Source: an uncultured Eggerthellaceae bacterium (GTDB taxonomy: Bacteria > Actinomycetota > Coriobacteriia > Coriobacteriales > Eggerthellaceae). From it: 38,478 nucleotides of DNA. The notes beneath the pieces are model-generated. The model did no database searches, had not been told where the DNA came from, and saw only the letters and a program-made list of their open reading frames with translations. Of the stretch, positions 30,456 to 38,478 are shown piece after piece. Every line of letters starts with the position of its first letter. The stretch's first letter is position 1. The stretch lies in assembly GCA_947565185.1 (NCBI GenBank), contig CANODU010000009.1:1-38478 (forward strand), given 5' to 3'. The position numbers were made by a program, and so were the translations under genes.

Positions 30456-31910
30456 TCAGCTCGCAGCTGCCGCGGCATCAGCAGGTGGATCAGGCGTGGG
30501 ATCCGGTGTTGGGTCAGGCGTAGGTGTTGGATCCGGTGTTGGCGTGGGATCCGGTGTAGGTGTTGGATCCGGCGTAGGGGTTGGTGTGGTATTGGTCGTA
30601 CCCTCACCGCCGCTGTTCCCTCCGCTCGACGTGCCGCCAGAGCTCGATGACGCAGAGCCGCCACCTTCGATCTTATTCGTATTCGTGTTCACCTGCATCC
30701 CCCGTGAAGCCTCTTCATCCGTGGGCAAGATGAGCACGTTGGACGTATCCACGCTCTTGTCCACCACATCGCCACCGCGCTTGGTGGATACGAACTTATC
30801 CTTCTCGGAGATGTCGCCACCAGCCTTGAAGACCTTCAGCATCTCAGCGGTGAGCTCCTCATCGTTGATGACGAAGGAGATACCGTTGATGTTCTGCGTA
30901 TAGGAAGGGAGCATAGCTGAATAGATGGTAAGATCCTGATGAGATGATGCCAGCTTCTGGGCAAGGCCGACCAAGTCCAAGAGGTTGATATCCGTCTCAA
31001 CGCAATCAACGGCCGCTTCGATGACGCCAGGGATGCCCGTGATGGGCATGGTCAGGACCGCATCGGCGATGGCCTCGATCACTTGACGCTGATGCTTCGT
31101 ACGCGTGAAATCCCCGTCTGGATAGTCGCGATTGCGAGCGAACGCCAGCGCTTCCTGACCATTGAGATGCTGCGTGCCCTCTTCGATGATGTGGTGTTCG
31201 CCATCTCCGCCATCATCCAGCTTCCAGTTGTCGATCTTGGATTCGTTCTCTACCGTGACGCCACCCACCGCGTCAACCAACCCAGCCAGCTTCGTGAAGC
31301 TGACCTCGGCATAGTGGGTGATATCCACATCCAGCAGATTCTCCGCTTCGGTGATGGCTCCCGCAGCCCCATCGAAGGCATAGGCCGCATTGAACTTCTG
31401 CGTTCCATGCCCCTTGATGTCGATCTTGGTATCGCGCGGGATGGAGATCATGGACACTTGTGCAGCATTCGGGTCCACACGGCAGACGATGTTCGTGTCG
31501 CTGCGCCATGGGCCCTTGTCCTTCTCGTCGTAATCACGCCGGTCGGTGCCGATGAGCATCATGTAGAAGGTCTTGTCCAAGGATGTCTCGTAGCCCAGAG
31601 CATCCTGGATGGCCATGCGCTCCTGGTCTGATTTGTTGCCCTTGAGCTGGGAGTCGATATGGTTCACATACAGCGCGAAAGCGGTCCCGGCACCGATGAC
31701 CATGATGGCAAGGACCGCAACGATGATGAGCGCCACTTTCTTTCCACGACTCATGCCCTGCTTGGCGGCAACGGCATGGTAAGCCCGAGCATCGCGGGCA
31801 TATCCTCCTGCAGCATAGCTTCCTCGATTATAGGATGCAGGTTTGACCTGCTGAACTCGATTGCTGTAAGAAGATGACTGATGCTTCTTAGAGCTTCTCC
31901 TGGTTGGCAT
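30456..31910 (-). CDS. LytR-CpsA-Psr (LCP) family ligase with Pro/Thr/Asp repeat tail
   Basis: LCP proteins attach lipid-linked glycopolymers to peptidoglycan outside the membrane. The 484-residue product (ATG 31910) has a Ser/Tyr/Arg-rich cytoplasmic N-terminus, one membrane helix (about 58-80) and the LCP domain with SDTNIVCRV, SMISIPRDT, the KFNAAYAF pocket and a DGDFTRTKHQRQ stretch. After about residue 410 come a Ser/Gly linker and roughly six PTPDPT-like units, then ADAAAAAS. The tail would be exposed at the cell surface and looks like a wall-spanning spacer. It is in the same direction as the deacetylase and GT2 genes upstream, with its own promoter candidate. Confidence 0.92.
   Translation of the reverse strand: MPTRRSSKKHQSSSYSNRVQQVKPASYNRGSYAAGGYARDARAYHAVAAKQGMSRGKKVALIIVAVLAIMVIGAGTAFALYVNHIDSQLKGNKSDQERMAIQDALGYETSLDKTFYMMLIGTDRRDYDEKDKGPWRSDTNIVCRVDPNAAQVSMISIPRDTKIDIKGHGTQKFNAAYAFDGAAGAITEAENLLDVDITHYAEVSFTKLAGLVDAVGGVTVENESKIDNWKLDDGGDGEHHIIEEGTQHLNGQEALAFARNRDYPDGDFTRTKHQRQVIEAIADAVLTMPITGIPGVIEAAVDCVETDINLLDLVGLAQKLASSHQDLTIYSAMLPSYTQNINGISFVINDEELTAEMLKVFKAGGDISEKDKFVSTKRGGDVVDKSVDTSNVLILPTDEEASRGMQVNTNTNKIEGGGSASSSSGGTSSGGNSGGEGTTNTTPTPTPDPTPTPDPTPTPDPTPTPDPTPDPTPDPPADAAAAAS
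30487..30590 (-). repeat. in-frame tandem repeat encoding PTPDPT units
   Basis: An 18-21-nt unit around GGATCCGG and GTTGG occurs about five to six times with slight changes and codes for the Pro-Thr-Asp tail of the LCP protein. Such repeats can vary in number between strains by slippage or recombination. Confidence 0.75.
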
Positions 31911-31957
31911 AGACTGCTCTTCCGCCCCGCTTTCAGTCGTCGATATTCGAATCACGC

Positions 31958-31963
31958 ATTATA
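31958..31963 (-). promoter_or_regulatory. -10 promoter element of the LCP gene
   Basis: A perfect TATAAT on the minus strand lies 47 nt before the LCP start. The nearest -35-like TTGACG (31993-31988) is 24 bp away, too far for standard spacing, so promoter strength is uncertain. Confidence 0.45.
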
Positions 31964-32036
31964 CGACACGAGAAAACGTTACGCATTCGTCAATGAACCC
32001 TGCAGAGAATGTCCAAGAAATCACCAAATACGCACG

Positions 32037-33266
32037 CTATGCCACAAGCTCCTTGAATCCAGACAAGGTGTATTCCCCCGATATGCGAACGCGATCGAGC
32101 GCGTAGGGGTTCTCACCTGGTGTGACGCGGTCGTTCTGCACCGTGAATGCGCAAAGCACACCCGCCCGCTCCAATGCCTCCCACGCAGCTTCGCAGTTAT
32201 CTCCGAAAGGATAGGCCATGGCTTCCACATCGCCCAAGATCCGCTCAGCGGCCAGAGCATCCTCATAGAGCTCATCAGCGCTCAGGTCATAGATGGCCCC
32301 ACCGCGGCCGATGCCTGAAGAACCTGCCTTGTGCAGATCATAGCTATGCGATTGGAACCGCACGAAGGGCGACGCATAGGCAAGCGTGCGCATGGGCGAC
32401 CCATCATCCGAATCATCGTCTCTACATATATAGAAGGAGGTGGCTGGCACCTCGTATTGCTCAAGAAGCGGGATGCCATGATCCAGAAAGCCTTGTTCGC
32501 CATCGTCGAAGGTGACGACCACGCTCTTCGCGGGCAGCGTATGCGTGCCATCCACGAAAGCGCGCACCTCTTCGAAGGAGGGATAGTAGAAGTCCTGGTC
32601 CTTGAGATAGGACAACTGCTGTTCCAGATCCGTATCCAGGATGTAGTTGCCATCCAAGGACTCGGGCGGATCCATGGCCGTGTAGACCCAGTGGTACATC
32701 AGCACGGGCAGGTCTGCCGCCTTATCCAACTCCTGCACCACATGCACCGTACGCGTAGCATCAGCATAGCGGCCATCCGCCGTCTCCAGCCGGTAGGTCA
32801 CGGTGTAGTCACCAGGAACCGACGTATCCACATCCCCTCTGACCTGCACTGCATCGGTGACGATCCCGACACCATCCTGCACAGCATGGCAACCCGCTTC
32901 CAGATATTCCTCACCGACCAGCACGATGGTGTCCCGATCTCCGTTGAGCGTCATGACCACATCATCAGCATGAGCGGGCACGGGCGTTGCCGACATCTCA
33001 CGCGCATCTTGATCAGGTGATGCCTCCTCCTGGATCTGGATGGCAGGGGCAGGTGCCTCGTCTTGCTCCTGCATGCCAAGATACGCCACGCCGATGCAGC
33101 TGCAGGAGAGCACGACAACCAAGCAGACCAGCAGGATGGGCAGAGCCTTGCTTGGCCTATCATGGGCGCTCTTGTGCTTGGATGCAACTACACCGTGCCG
33201 ACCCGACTGTCCCAGCGAAGATGCTTGACGCTGAGACATGTGAGAGAGGTCATCGCGCTTCGCCAT
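32037..33266 (-). CDS. membrane-anchored polysaccharide deacetylase with Ig-like domain
   Basis: The 409-residue product (ATG 33266, GGAGG site) has a basic cytoplasmic N-terminus, a membrane helix (about 42-63), a variable linker, and an Ig-like domain of the DUF5011 kind (about 105-175, ending in SVPGDYTVTYRLETADG). A NodB-type deacetylase domain follows. The catalytic motifs are TFDDGEQGF and a metal-binding HSYDLH; the deacetylase removes acetyl groups from wall or capsule glycans. The C-terminal YPFGDN and LDRVRI segments are also family features. Its start overlaps the stop of the GT2 gene upstream by 17 nt, so the two are co-expressed. Confidence 0.9.
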   Translation of the reverse strand: MAKRDDLSHMSQRQASSLGQSGRHGVVASKHKSAHDRPSKALPILLVCLVVVLSCSCIGVAYLGMQEQDEAPAPAIQIQEEASPDQDAREMSATPVPAHADDVVMTLNGDRDTIVLVGEEYLEAGCHAVQDGVGIVTDAVQVRGDVDTSVPGDYTVTYRLETADGRYADATRTVHVVQELDKAADLPVLMYHWVYTAMDPPESLDGNYILDTDLEQQLSYLKDQDFYYPSFEEVRAFVDGTHTLPAKSVVVTFDDGEQGFLDHGIPLLEQYEVPATSFYICRDDDSDDGSPMRTLAYASPFVRFQSHSYDLHKAGSSGIGRGGAIYDLSADELYEDALAAERILGDVEAMAYPFGDNCEAAWEALERAGVLCAFTVQNDRVTPGENPYALDRVRISGEYTLSGFKELVA

Positions 33267-34251
33267 GATGCACCTCCATGATCTGCACAGAGGGCTCCCA
33301 TGCACCATCGGCCATGATAGCGCGTGCATCCTTCCAGCCACGGATGAGGCTACCGACACCAGATGCGATGCCTCCCCTCTCCACAGCAATGAGCCTGATG
33401 GCCTCCTTCGCGAAGCAAGAAGCCGTCCCCACGCCGAAGCCGATAGGGTTGTAATCCCCGATCATCTTCAGGTACTGCGCCATGTGCCCACGATTCTTCA
33501 TCACATGGTAACGCGTCCTATCCGATGAGGCGTTGAGCTGGCGTACGCCCGTCACTTCCCAGTTCTTGATGTCGCGTGAACGCCGCAAGATGACCTCTTC
33601 GATGTGCGCCACGCGAAAGCGCTTGCTTGCCAGATAGCCATAGACGCAATCATCCCAATACACGAAGAAGCGCGCATCGGGAAGCCCGATCCCCTCCACC
33701 ACGCGCCGGTTGAAGCATGCCCCTTCGAAGCAGAGCGCATTCGCTGGCTTCCACCCCTGCGGGCCGAAGCTCGATGGCGCTACGGGATTGTAGGCCCCTA
33801 AGAAGGGGATGAACCGGTATTGCCACCAGAAGGGACCACCATCGAAATCCTGGCGCGAGCCTTGGATGGCGTCGAAGCGGTCACTCCATGCGTCTAGGAT
33901 AGAGAGCGCGTCTGGCATGACCACAACGTCATCATCCATGAGCCAGAACCACTCCGCGCCTGCCTCGTAGGCCATGCGCACCCCTTCGGCGAAGCCGCCC
34001 GCACCGCCGGTATTCTGCGCTTGCGGCGCATAGGCGAACGTATCCGCCCCATGCTCCCAGGGAACAGCCGTGAGGCCTTCATCCACAATGCGCGCATAGG
34101 TCTCGACGATCTGCGCCGTCTTTCCAGAAGCCTCATTATCAACGACGAAGACGCGCCAAGGAGCTCTATCCAAGAAGAGCAGCGATTCCAAGAGCTGACC
34201 CAAGAGCTCTTGGCGCCGATAGGTGACGATGATGATGGCGGTGCGATCCAT
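33250..34251 (-). CDS. galactofuranosyl/rhamnosyl-type glycosyltransferase (GT2)
   Basis: The 333-residue product starts at ATG 34251 with a GGAGG site 6 nt away. It has the GT2 opening TAIIIVTYRRQELLGQLL, the NTGGAGGFAEGVRMA motif and the DDD metal-binding motif in FWLMDDDVVVMPD; the mid-part resembles GlfT1/GlfT2-like galactofuranosyltransferases (a WDDCVYGY segment supplies a catalytic-type acid). The natural sugar is inferred from family resemblance only. No membrane helix is apparent. It belongs to the surface polysaccharide group and lies divergent from the WecA-like gene. Confidence 0.85.
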   Translation of the reverse strand: MDRTAIIIVTYRRQELLGQLLESLLFLDRAPWRVFVVDNEASGKTAQIVETYARIVDEGLTAVPWEHGADTFAYAPQAQNTGGAGGFAEGVRMAYEAGAEWFWLMDDDVVVMPDALSILDAWSDRFDAIQGSRQDFDGGPFWWQYRFIPFLGAYNPVAPSSFGPQGWKPANALCFEGACFNRRVVEGIGLPDARFFVYWDDCVYGYLASKRFRVAHIEEVILRRSRDIKNWEVTGVRQLNASSDRTRYHVMKNRGHMAQYLKMIGDYNPIGFGVGTASCFAKEAIRLIAVERGGIASGVGSLIRGWKDARAIMADGAWEPSVQIMEVHHGEAR

Positions 34252-34396
34252 GGTGGACCTCCATTGCGCGACGCAGTGCACGCCTGCGCTCCATTTCCTC
34301 CATGCACGCCTGAACAGGGCCCGCATGTGCCGTTCAGAAGATGGTAAAGGATGCACACGGATTTCGCTACGGGCAACCCCGGCATCATCGAATCGC

Positions 34397-34402
34397 TATA
34401 AT
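34397..34402 (+). promoter_or_regulatory. -10 promoter element of the WecA-like gene
   Basis: A perfect TATAAT lies upstream of the WecA-like gene; the predicted transcript start is near 34409. A -35 of consensus quality was not found. Confidence 0.5.
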
Positions 34403-34465
34403 ATCCAAGTTATGGCAAGCGCCGCGTTTACGCGGTCAGTCTTGATGGGGGACTCATCCGTACAT

Positions 34466-35767
34466 ATGATCTGGCTGGAATGCGGAATCGTCCTGATCGT
34501 GGCCATCGCCACCACCATTGTGCTCACGCCTGCAGCCAAGCGCATCGCAGCGCTGACTGATGCCATAGACTACCCCGACAATCGACGCGTGAACGTCCAC
34601 CCCACTCCTCGCATGGGAGGCATCGCCATCTTCGGTGGCATGGTGACAAGCTGCCTTCTGATCATGATCGGATCGGCGCTGTTCGGCTGGATCGACCCCT
34701 TCCGTTCCTATTTCGGCTTCGATGTGGACTTTCCCCTGTTGGGCGTCGGCATCCTGATCATCTTCCTCGTGGGCATCGTGGATGACATCAAGGGCCTGAA
34801 AGCTCCGGTGAAGCTGGTCGGGCAGATCATCGCGGCCACCGTCTGCGCTGCCTCAGGGCTCCTCCTCTCCAATATCCAAAACCCCTTCGTGGAGGGTGCA
34901 TTTATCGAATTCGGGTGGCTCTCCTACCCCATCACCATCTTCTATCTGGTGGCCTTCGCGAACATCATCAACCTGATCGACGGTCTGGATGGACTGGCAT
35001 CGGGCATCAGCGCCATATCCGCGGCCACCATCTTCGCCTTCTCCGCCTTTGCAGGACGCTTCGATGCTGCCATCTTCGCCGTCATCATCGTGGGCGTCTG
35101 CATCGGATTCTTGCGCTACAACCACCATCCCGCCTCCATCTTCATGGGGGATTCGGGGTCATTGCTCTTGGGCATGACGCTCGGCGTGGTCTCTCTCTTG
35201 GCCGTTGCCCGATCAACGCTCTTCATCTCGCTTCTGGTGCCCATCATGGCTGCGGGCGTCCCCATCACTGATACAGCCGTTGCCATCATCCGGCGCACGC
35301 GGGCGCATCAGCGCGTAGACCAGCCCGATCGCGGGCACATCCATCACCGGCTCCTGAATGCAGGCTATTCCCAACAGGGCACCGTGCTCATCATGTGCGG
35401 ATGGACCGCCGCCCTTTCCATCTGCGCCATTGTGCTGGCAGAATCCGATGGGATGTGGAGAGTGGTGGCCATCTTAGCCGCCGCCATCATCACCGCTTAC
35501 GCCATCGGAAAGCTCCATCTGTTGGAACCGGTGCTTCGCCATCACTACGTTCCCCGCAAAAAGCCCTCTGGGCGAACATCAGCCACTGACCGCGAGCACA
35601 CGCGTCGTCTGGATGGAACCGACAACGCTTGGGAGCGGCACAGCAAGCCCGTTGCGTATACCGAAGTGCGCCAAGCAGGACAGAATCGCCACGACACCCC
35701 TTATGGCATGAACCGGCAAAGCGACCTTGGCAGGAGGGAACGCGATGAACCACGCACCCGAAGGTGA
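34466..35767 (+). CDS. WecA/TagO-like undecaprenyl-phosphate sugar-1-phosphate transferase
   Basis: This membrane enzyme transfers a sugar-1-phosphate, commonly GlcNAc-1-P, to undecaprenyl phosphate as the first step of a surface glycopolymer. It has about ten or eleven membrane helices and the family motifs: VHPTPRMGG, LVGIVDDIKG, NIINLIDGLDGLASG, GDSGSLLLG and GHIHHRLLNAG. The C-terminal 80 residues are hydrophilic and Arg-rich. Start choice is uncertain: 34466 gives the usual family N-terminus, while in-frame ATGs at 34445 and 34412 exist and the latter is only about 3 nt from the predicted transcript start. The stop lies inside the start of the next GT2 gene (overlap of 23 nt). Confidence 0.9.
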   Translation: MIWLECGIVLIVAIATTIVLTPAAKRIAALTDAIDYPDNRRVNVHPTPRMGGIAIFGGMVTSCLLIMIGSALFGWIDPFRSYFGFDVDFPLLGVGILIIFLVGIVDDIKGLKAPVKLVGQIIAATVCAASGLLLSNIQNPFVEGAFIEFGWLSYPITIFYLVAFANIINLIDGLDGLASGISAISAATIFAFSAFAGRFDAAIFAVIIVGVCIGFLRYNHHPASIFMGDSGSLLLGMTLGVVSLLAVARSTLFISLLVPIMAAGVPITDTAVAIIRRTRAHQRVDQPDRGHIHHRLLNAGYSQQGTVLIMCGWTAALSICAIVLAESDGMWRVVAILAAAIITAYAIGKLHLLEPVLRHHYVPRKKPSGRTSATDREHTRRLDGTDNAWERHSKPVAYTEVRQAGQNRHDTPYGMNRQSDLGRRERDEPRTRR

Positions 35768-36836
35768 GCTTACATCCATCATCCTTCCCGTGTACAACGC
35801 AGGGATACGCCTTGTAGATGCCTTGGTGTCCGCCATGAGCCAAACCCACGCAAGGCTGGAGATCATCTGCGTGAACGATGGCTCGACGGACGATTCGCTT
35901 GCCATCATGCAGGCGCTTGCCGAAGAGGATGAGCGCATCCGCATCATCGACGCACCGAATGCTGGCTACGGAGCCGCCATGAACCGAGGGTTGGGTGCAG
36001 CGCAAGGTGAGTGGGTGGCCATCTTGGAGCCTGACGATTGGATCAGCCCGACCATGCTGGAGCGCATGCTCGCATTCGCAAGTTCCTTGCCCTGCAAGCC
36101 TGATGTCGTCAAATGCCCGTTTTGGTGGGTACCCTCGGATGACGAATTCGGCGACCACGAAATCCACTGCACGTACAAAGGGCTCATCCATCCGAAGGGG
36201 CAGCCCTTCGGCCTGGATGAGGCGCCTGAGCTCTTCGCGCATCACCCTTCCATCTGGTCGGCCCTCTATCGGAAGAGCTATCTGGATGCGCACAAGATCC
36301 GCTTCCCTGAGTATCCTGGAAGCGGCTGGGCAGATAACCGCTTCCTAGCGGAGACGCTCTTGAAGACGGACAAGATAGCGTATCTGGACGAGCCGTTCTA
36401 CCACTATCGCGCTGGCACGCCCGAGCGCGAGGCAGCCTTCCTCAAGGCGAATCCCGCTCTTCCCTTCGAACGATGGATGGATATCACGCGCATCTTGGAA
36501 GCCCAAAACGTCACGGATGCAGGCATCAGGCGAGCGCACGCACGTCATGGCTTCACCTACCTGGCGCAAGTGATGAAGGCAGGGGCCTTGGATGACCCGA
36601 ACACCGTCAAAGCCGTCCACGTGATGTTCAATCACATGGATGAAGATGCCGTGATGGACGATGCCGCCGTGCCTCCCGCCCAGCGCACTCTCTTCGCGCA
36701 GATGCGCGGAATGGAATGCATCAGATCCAATCGCGCAGCGCATGCCGTCTATCTGATGAAAGAGGGATTGCGGCGCGTGCGCGTGAACGGCATCCATGCC
36801 ACGCTGGCTGACATCCGTCGCATCTTCAGCCACTGA
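35745..36836 (+). CDS. glycosyltransferase family 2
   Basis: The 363-residue product starts at ATG 35745 after GGAGGGAA. It shows the GT2 fold: TSIILPVYNAGIRLVDAL, CVNDGSTDDSL, an AGYGAAMNRGL helix and the EPDD metal-binding motif at about 98. No membrane segments are seen, so it likely works at the inner face of the membrane. The sugar is not predictable. It overlaps the WecA-like gene by 23 nt, implying translational coupling in the same glycan pathway. It converges on the membrane protein gene at its right, with a 5-nt gap and no terminator. Confidence 0.88.
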   Translation: MNHAPEGELTSIILPVYNAGIRLVDALVSAMSQTHARLEIICVNDGSTDDSLAIMQALAEEDERIRIIDAPNAGYGAAMNRGLGAAQGEWVAILEPDDWISPTMLERMLAFASSLPCKPDVVKCPFWWVPSDDEFGDHEIHCTYKGLIHPKGQPFGLDEAPELFAHHPSIWSALYRKSYLDAHKIRFPEYPGSGWADNRFLAETLLKTDKIAYLDEPFYHYRAGTPEREAAFLKANPALPFERWMDITRILEAQNVTDAGIRRAHARHGFTYLAQVMKAGALDDPNTVKAVHVMFNHMDEDAVMDDAAVPPAQRTLFAQMRGMECIRSNRAAHAVYLMKEGLRRVRVNGIHATLADIRRIFSH

Positions 36837-36841
36837 TCACG

Positions 36842-38478
36842 CTACGCCGAAGGCTCTTGAACCCCTTCTGCTCTATAGAATCTATAGACATCGAAGGGTT
36901 CACGATAGTCTTGGACTTCTACATGGTCCACGATCTCCATGCATGCATCGGGATAGTAGGTCTGCTGGATGAAGGCTAAAAGATGCAGAGGGAAATCACG
37001 TCCATTGCATATGAAGCGCGCTGATCCATTGTCGACCAATCCCTTCACGATGTTAGGCATCCCCACTTGTTCGTTACGCGCCTCTATGAAGGGCGAATCC
37101 ACCGTCCATCCCCCTAAGCAGATATTCTGCTCAAGGAACTCTGTTGTAGGAAGGTTCTTGAATCCATAAGACCATTCAATGGCCATGAAGCTTGCCGTAT
37201 CCCACACATAGACATGATCATCGTGTTCGACCACATAATCCACGAGCGGATGATCGGGCACATAATCCTGTTGATGGACCATGGTAGAAGCCTCTTCCAT
37301 ATCGAAGCTGGGAGCAAGCTCTCCTATGAGCTTGCCGGAGATCATGATGAACACGGCTGCGCTCAAGACAGATGCCGTCATGCGCATGGCCTCATGATGG
37401 CTCTCCCACACCTGAGGCAACTGTCCCCTCGAAGCGACAAGGGCTATTCCGCATGCCGCATACAAGATGATCGGGAACTCCACCCTATCGAGCAAGCGTC
37501 CCGCTCCGAGGAAGTAGGAGTTGAGCACGTACGCGAACAAGATCAAGGTAAAGACGACCATCCTGCGTCGCCAAGGCCCCGCAACAAGGCCCGCGATGGC
37601 AACGATCGCAAAGAAGATCACTATCGCCCGTCCGTTTGGCAACGACAGCGGATAGCGTGCGAAACCGGAGAGGAGCTTCGAAGCAGGCGTTCGCTCTGCA
37701 ACGGATGCTATCGCTTCTATCCTATCCAGATCGAAATAGTCCGTATCGCCTGTTGCCCAATACCTCGCAAGATAGTACGCCTCCTCTGTGACTCCTGCAT
37801 TGCTGAGGTATGAGGCAACTTGATCATAGTCGGGCATGGGATAGTCAGATATCTCCGCACGCGCTTGATTGTATTGCCGCCATTCACTCCATCCCGGCTG
37901 CTCCCATTCAAATGAACCATAGGCCCAAAGGCCAGCACAAAGGATCATCAACGCACACAGCGGCAACGCACCTACAAGAAGCCGCCTTCCCCCTTCGTCT
38001 CGCCTTCTTGCCACAAAGAACAAGAAGCACATGCCGAAGAAAGGCAACGCAAGCAAGAACGACTCGACGCGAAGTATGAAGGCGACAAGGCAGAGGAGCA
38101 CGCCGAACACGGCCGATGGCACAGATGACGAGTTCGCTTTGAAGCGCCCTACGAGGAGCATGCAGCCAGCCATCATAGCCAACGCTGACACGAACGTGAA
38201 GTTGCTTGCGAACGTGCACCGCGAGATGAAGAAGTATTCGACTCCCGCGATCAGCAAGAATGCCCATGAGGCAGACAGGTATGTGAGAACAGCGTAGTTG
38301 AATGCGAAGAAGGCGAACAATGTGACCACGCGCTCGAAGACGATGAACCAATTCATGAACGGCATCACATGATTCAACGACAGGGTCAACTGCGAGAGCG
38401 CTGCATTGATGAAGAGGCAAAGGCCCCTATCCGGACACCGATCGCTGAGCACAACCGACATCGCCCAATCATCCTCAA
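36842..38478 (-). CDS. large multi-pass membrane protein, 5' end missing
   Basis: The frame stays open past the ATG at 38461 to the window edge, where it reads DDWAMSVVLS. This resembles the inner N-terminal region of DUF6056-like polysaccharide-associated membrane proteins rather than a real start, so I call it 5'-truncated. The visible part has eight or nine hydrophobic helices in the first 400 residues, then an outward-facing C-terminal part of about 150 residues without membrane segments (from about DYVVEHDDHVYVW). It lies at the end of the surface polysaccharide cluster and could be a glycosyltransferase of the membrane type or a transporter-like protein; no catalytic motif is clear. Confidence 0.75.
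   Translation of the reverse strand, partial: EDDWAMSVVLSDRCPDRGLCLFINAALSQLTLSLNHVMPFMNWFIVFERVVTLFAFFAFNYAVLTYLSASWAFLLIAGVEYFFISRCTFASNFTFVSALAMMAGCMLLVGRFKANSSSVPSAVFGVLLCLVAFILRVESFLLALPFFGMCFLFFVARRRDEGGRRLLVGALPLCALMILCAGLWAYGSFEWEQPGWSEWRQYNQARAEISDYPMPDYDQVASYLSNAGVTEEAYYLARYWATGDTDYFDLDRIEAIASVAERTPASKLLSGFARYPLSLPNGRAIVIFFAIVAIAGLVAGPWRRRMVVFTLILFAYVLNSYFLGAGRLLDRVEFPIILYAACGIALVASRGQLPQVWESHHEAMRMTASVLSAAVFIMISGKLIGELAPSFDMEEASTMVHQQDYVPDHPLVDYVVEHDDHVYVWDTASFMAIEWSYGFKNLPTTEFLEQNICLGGWTVDSPFIEARNEQVGMPNIVKGLVDNGSARFICNGRDFPLHLLAFIQQTYYPDACMEIVDHVEVQDYREPFDVYRFYRAEGVQEPSA

Noticed and set aside
30487-30590. CRISPR-like array
   Set aside because: The repeats are contiguous, in frame and code for PTPDPT units in the LCP protein; there are no spacers and no cas genes.

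Overview
The window is a gene-dense chromosomal segment of a high-GC anaerobic actinobacterium, most likely of class Coriobacteriia (Eggerthella/Slackia-like). This is an inference from content and style, not a database match. The supporting signs are PucR-type regulators next to a DMSO-reductase-family molybdoenzyme, thyX in place of thyA, a topA of the archaeal-like type, a WecA-like/LCP cell-envelope set, acidic low-complexity inserts in several proteins, and an ssrA tag ending ALAMAA. No transposase, integrase, phage gene or CRISPR array was seen. Both end genes run off the window.

Layout. Positions 2-1537 hold the 3' part of a PucR-family regulator and 1594-1869 a small membrane protein. 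Positions 1960-3693 form a trans-translation block on the minus strand: the tmRNA gene (ssrA) with promoter and terminator, a very acidic unknown protein, and smpB. An M42 aminopeptidase with a long extra tail and a small basic-tailed protein lie just upstream of smpB. pyrE (5970-6641) is divergent from them. Positions 6793-11291 form a redox island: a small Fe-S electron-transfer protein and a large molybdopterin oxidoreductase on the minus strand, with a second PucR regulator transcribed divergently. A 39-bp perfectly repeated intergenic sequence lies on each side of this island. tRNA-Thr (TGT) follows.

Positions 11634-13918 hold a two-gene DNA-repair operon (radical SAM protein plus its usual DUF4130/UDG-like partner) preceded by two LexA-like SOS boxes. 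From 23688 down to 14001 runs a tightly packed minus-strand gene train: malic enzyme, tmk, holB, ricT, pncB, two degV genes, a degenerate beta-hydroxyacid dehydrogenase and a PflX-like radical SAM protein. Most junctions overlap by a few bases. A class I fumarase (two subunits) is divergent from malic enzyme, so fumarate-to-malate-to-pyruvate enzymes sit back to back. The fumarase genes converge on topA with the two stop codons overlapping.

Positions 27814-30378 hold a DUF1385 membrane protein, thyX and an orphan Hpt phosphotransfer protein. From 30456 to the right end is a cell-surface polysaccharide region: LCP ligase with a Pro-Thr-Asp repeat tail, an Ig-like/NodB polysaccharide deacetylase, a galactofuranosyl-type GT2, a WecA/TagO-like phosphosugar transferase, a second GT2, and a large membrane protein cut by the window edge.

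The most interesting items are the SOS-box-controlled radical SAM/UDG-like pair with an extra four-cysteine cluster, the PucR/molybdoenzyme divergon with a non-standard Fe-S motif and no export signal, the M42 peptidase with a 200-residue tail beside smpB, and the 39-bp repeats bracketing the redox island.
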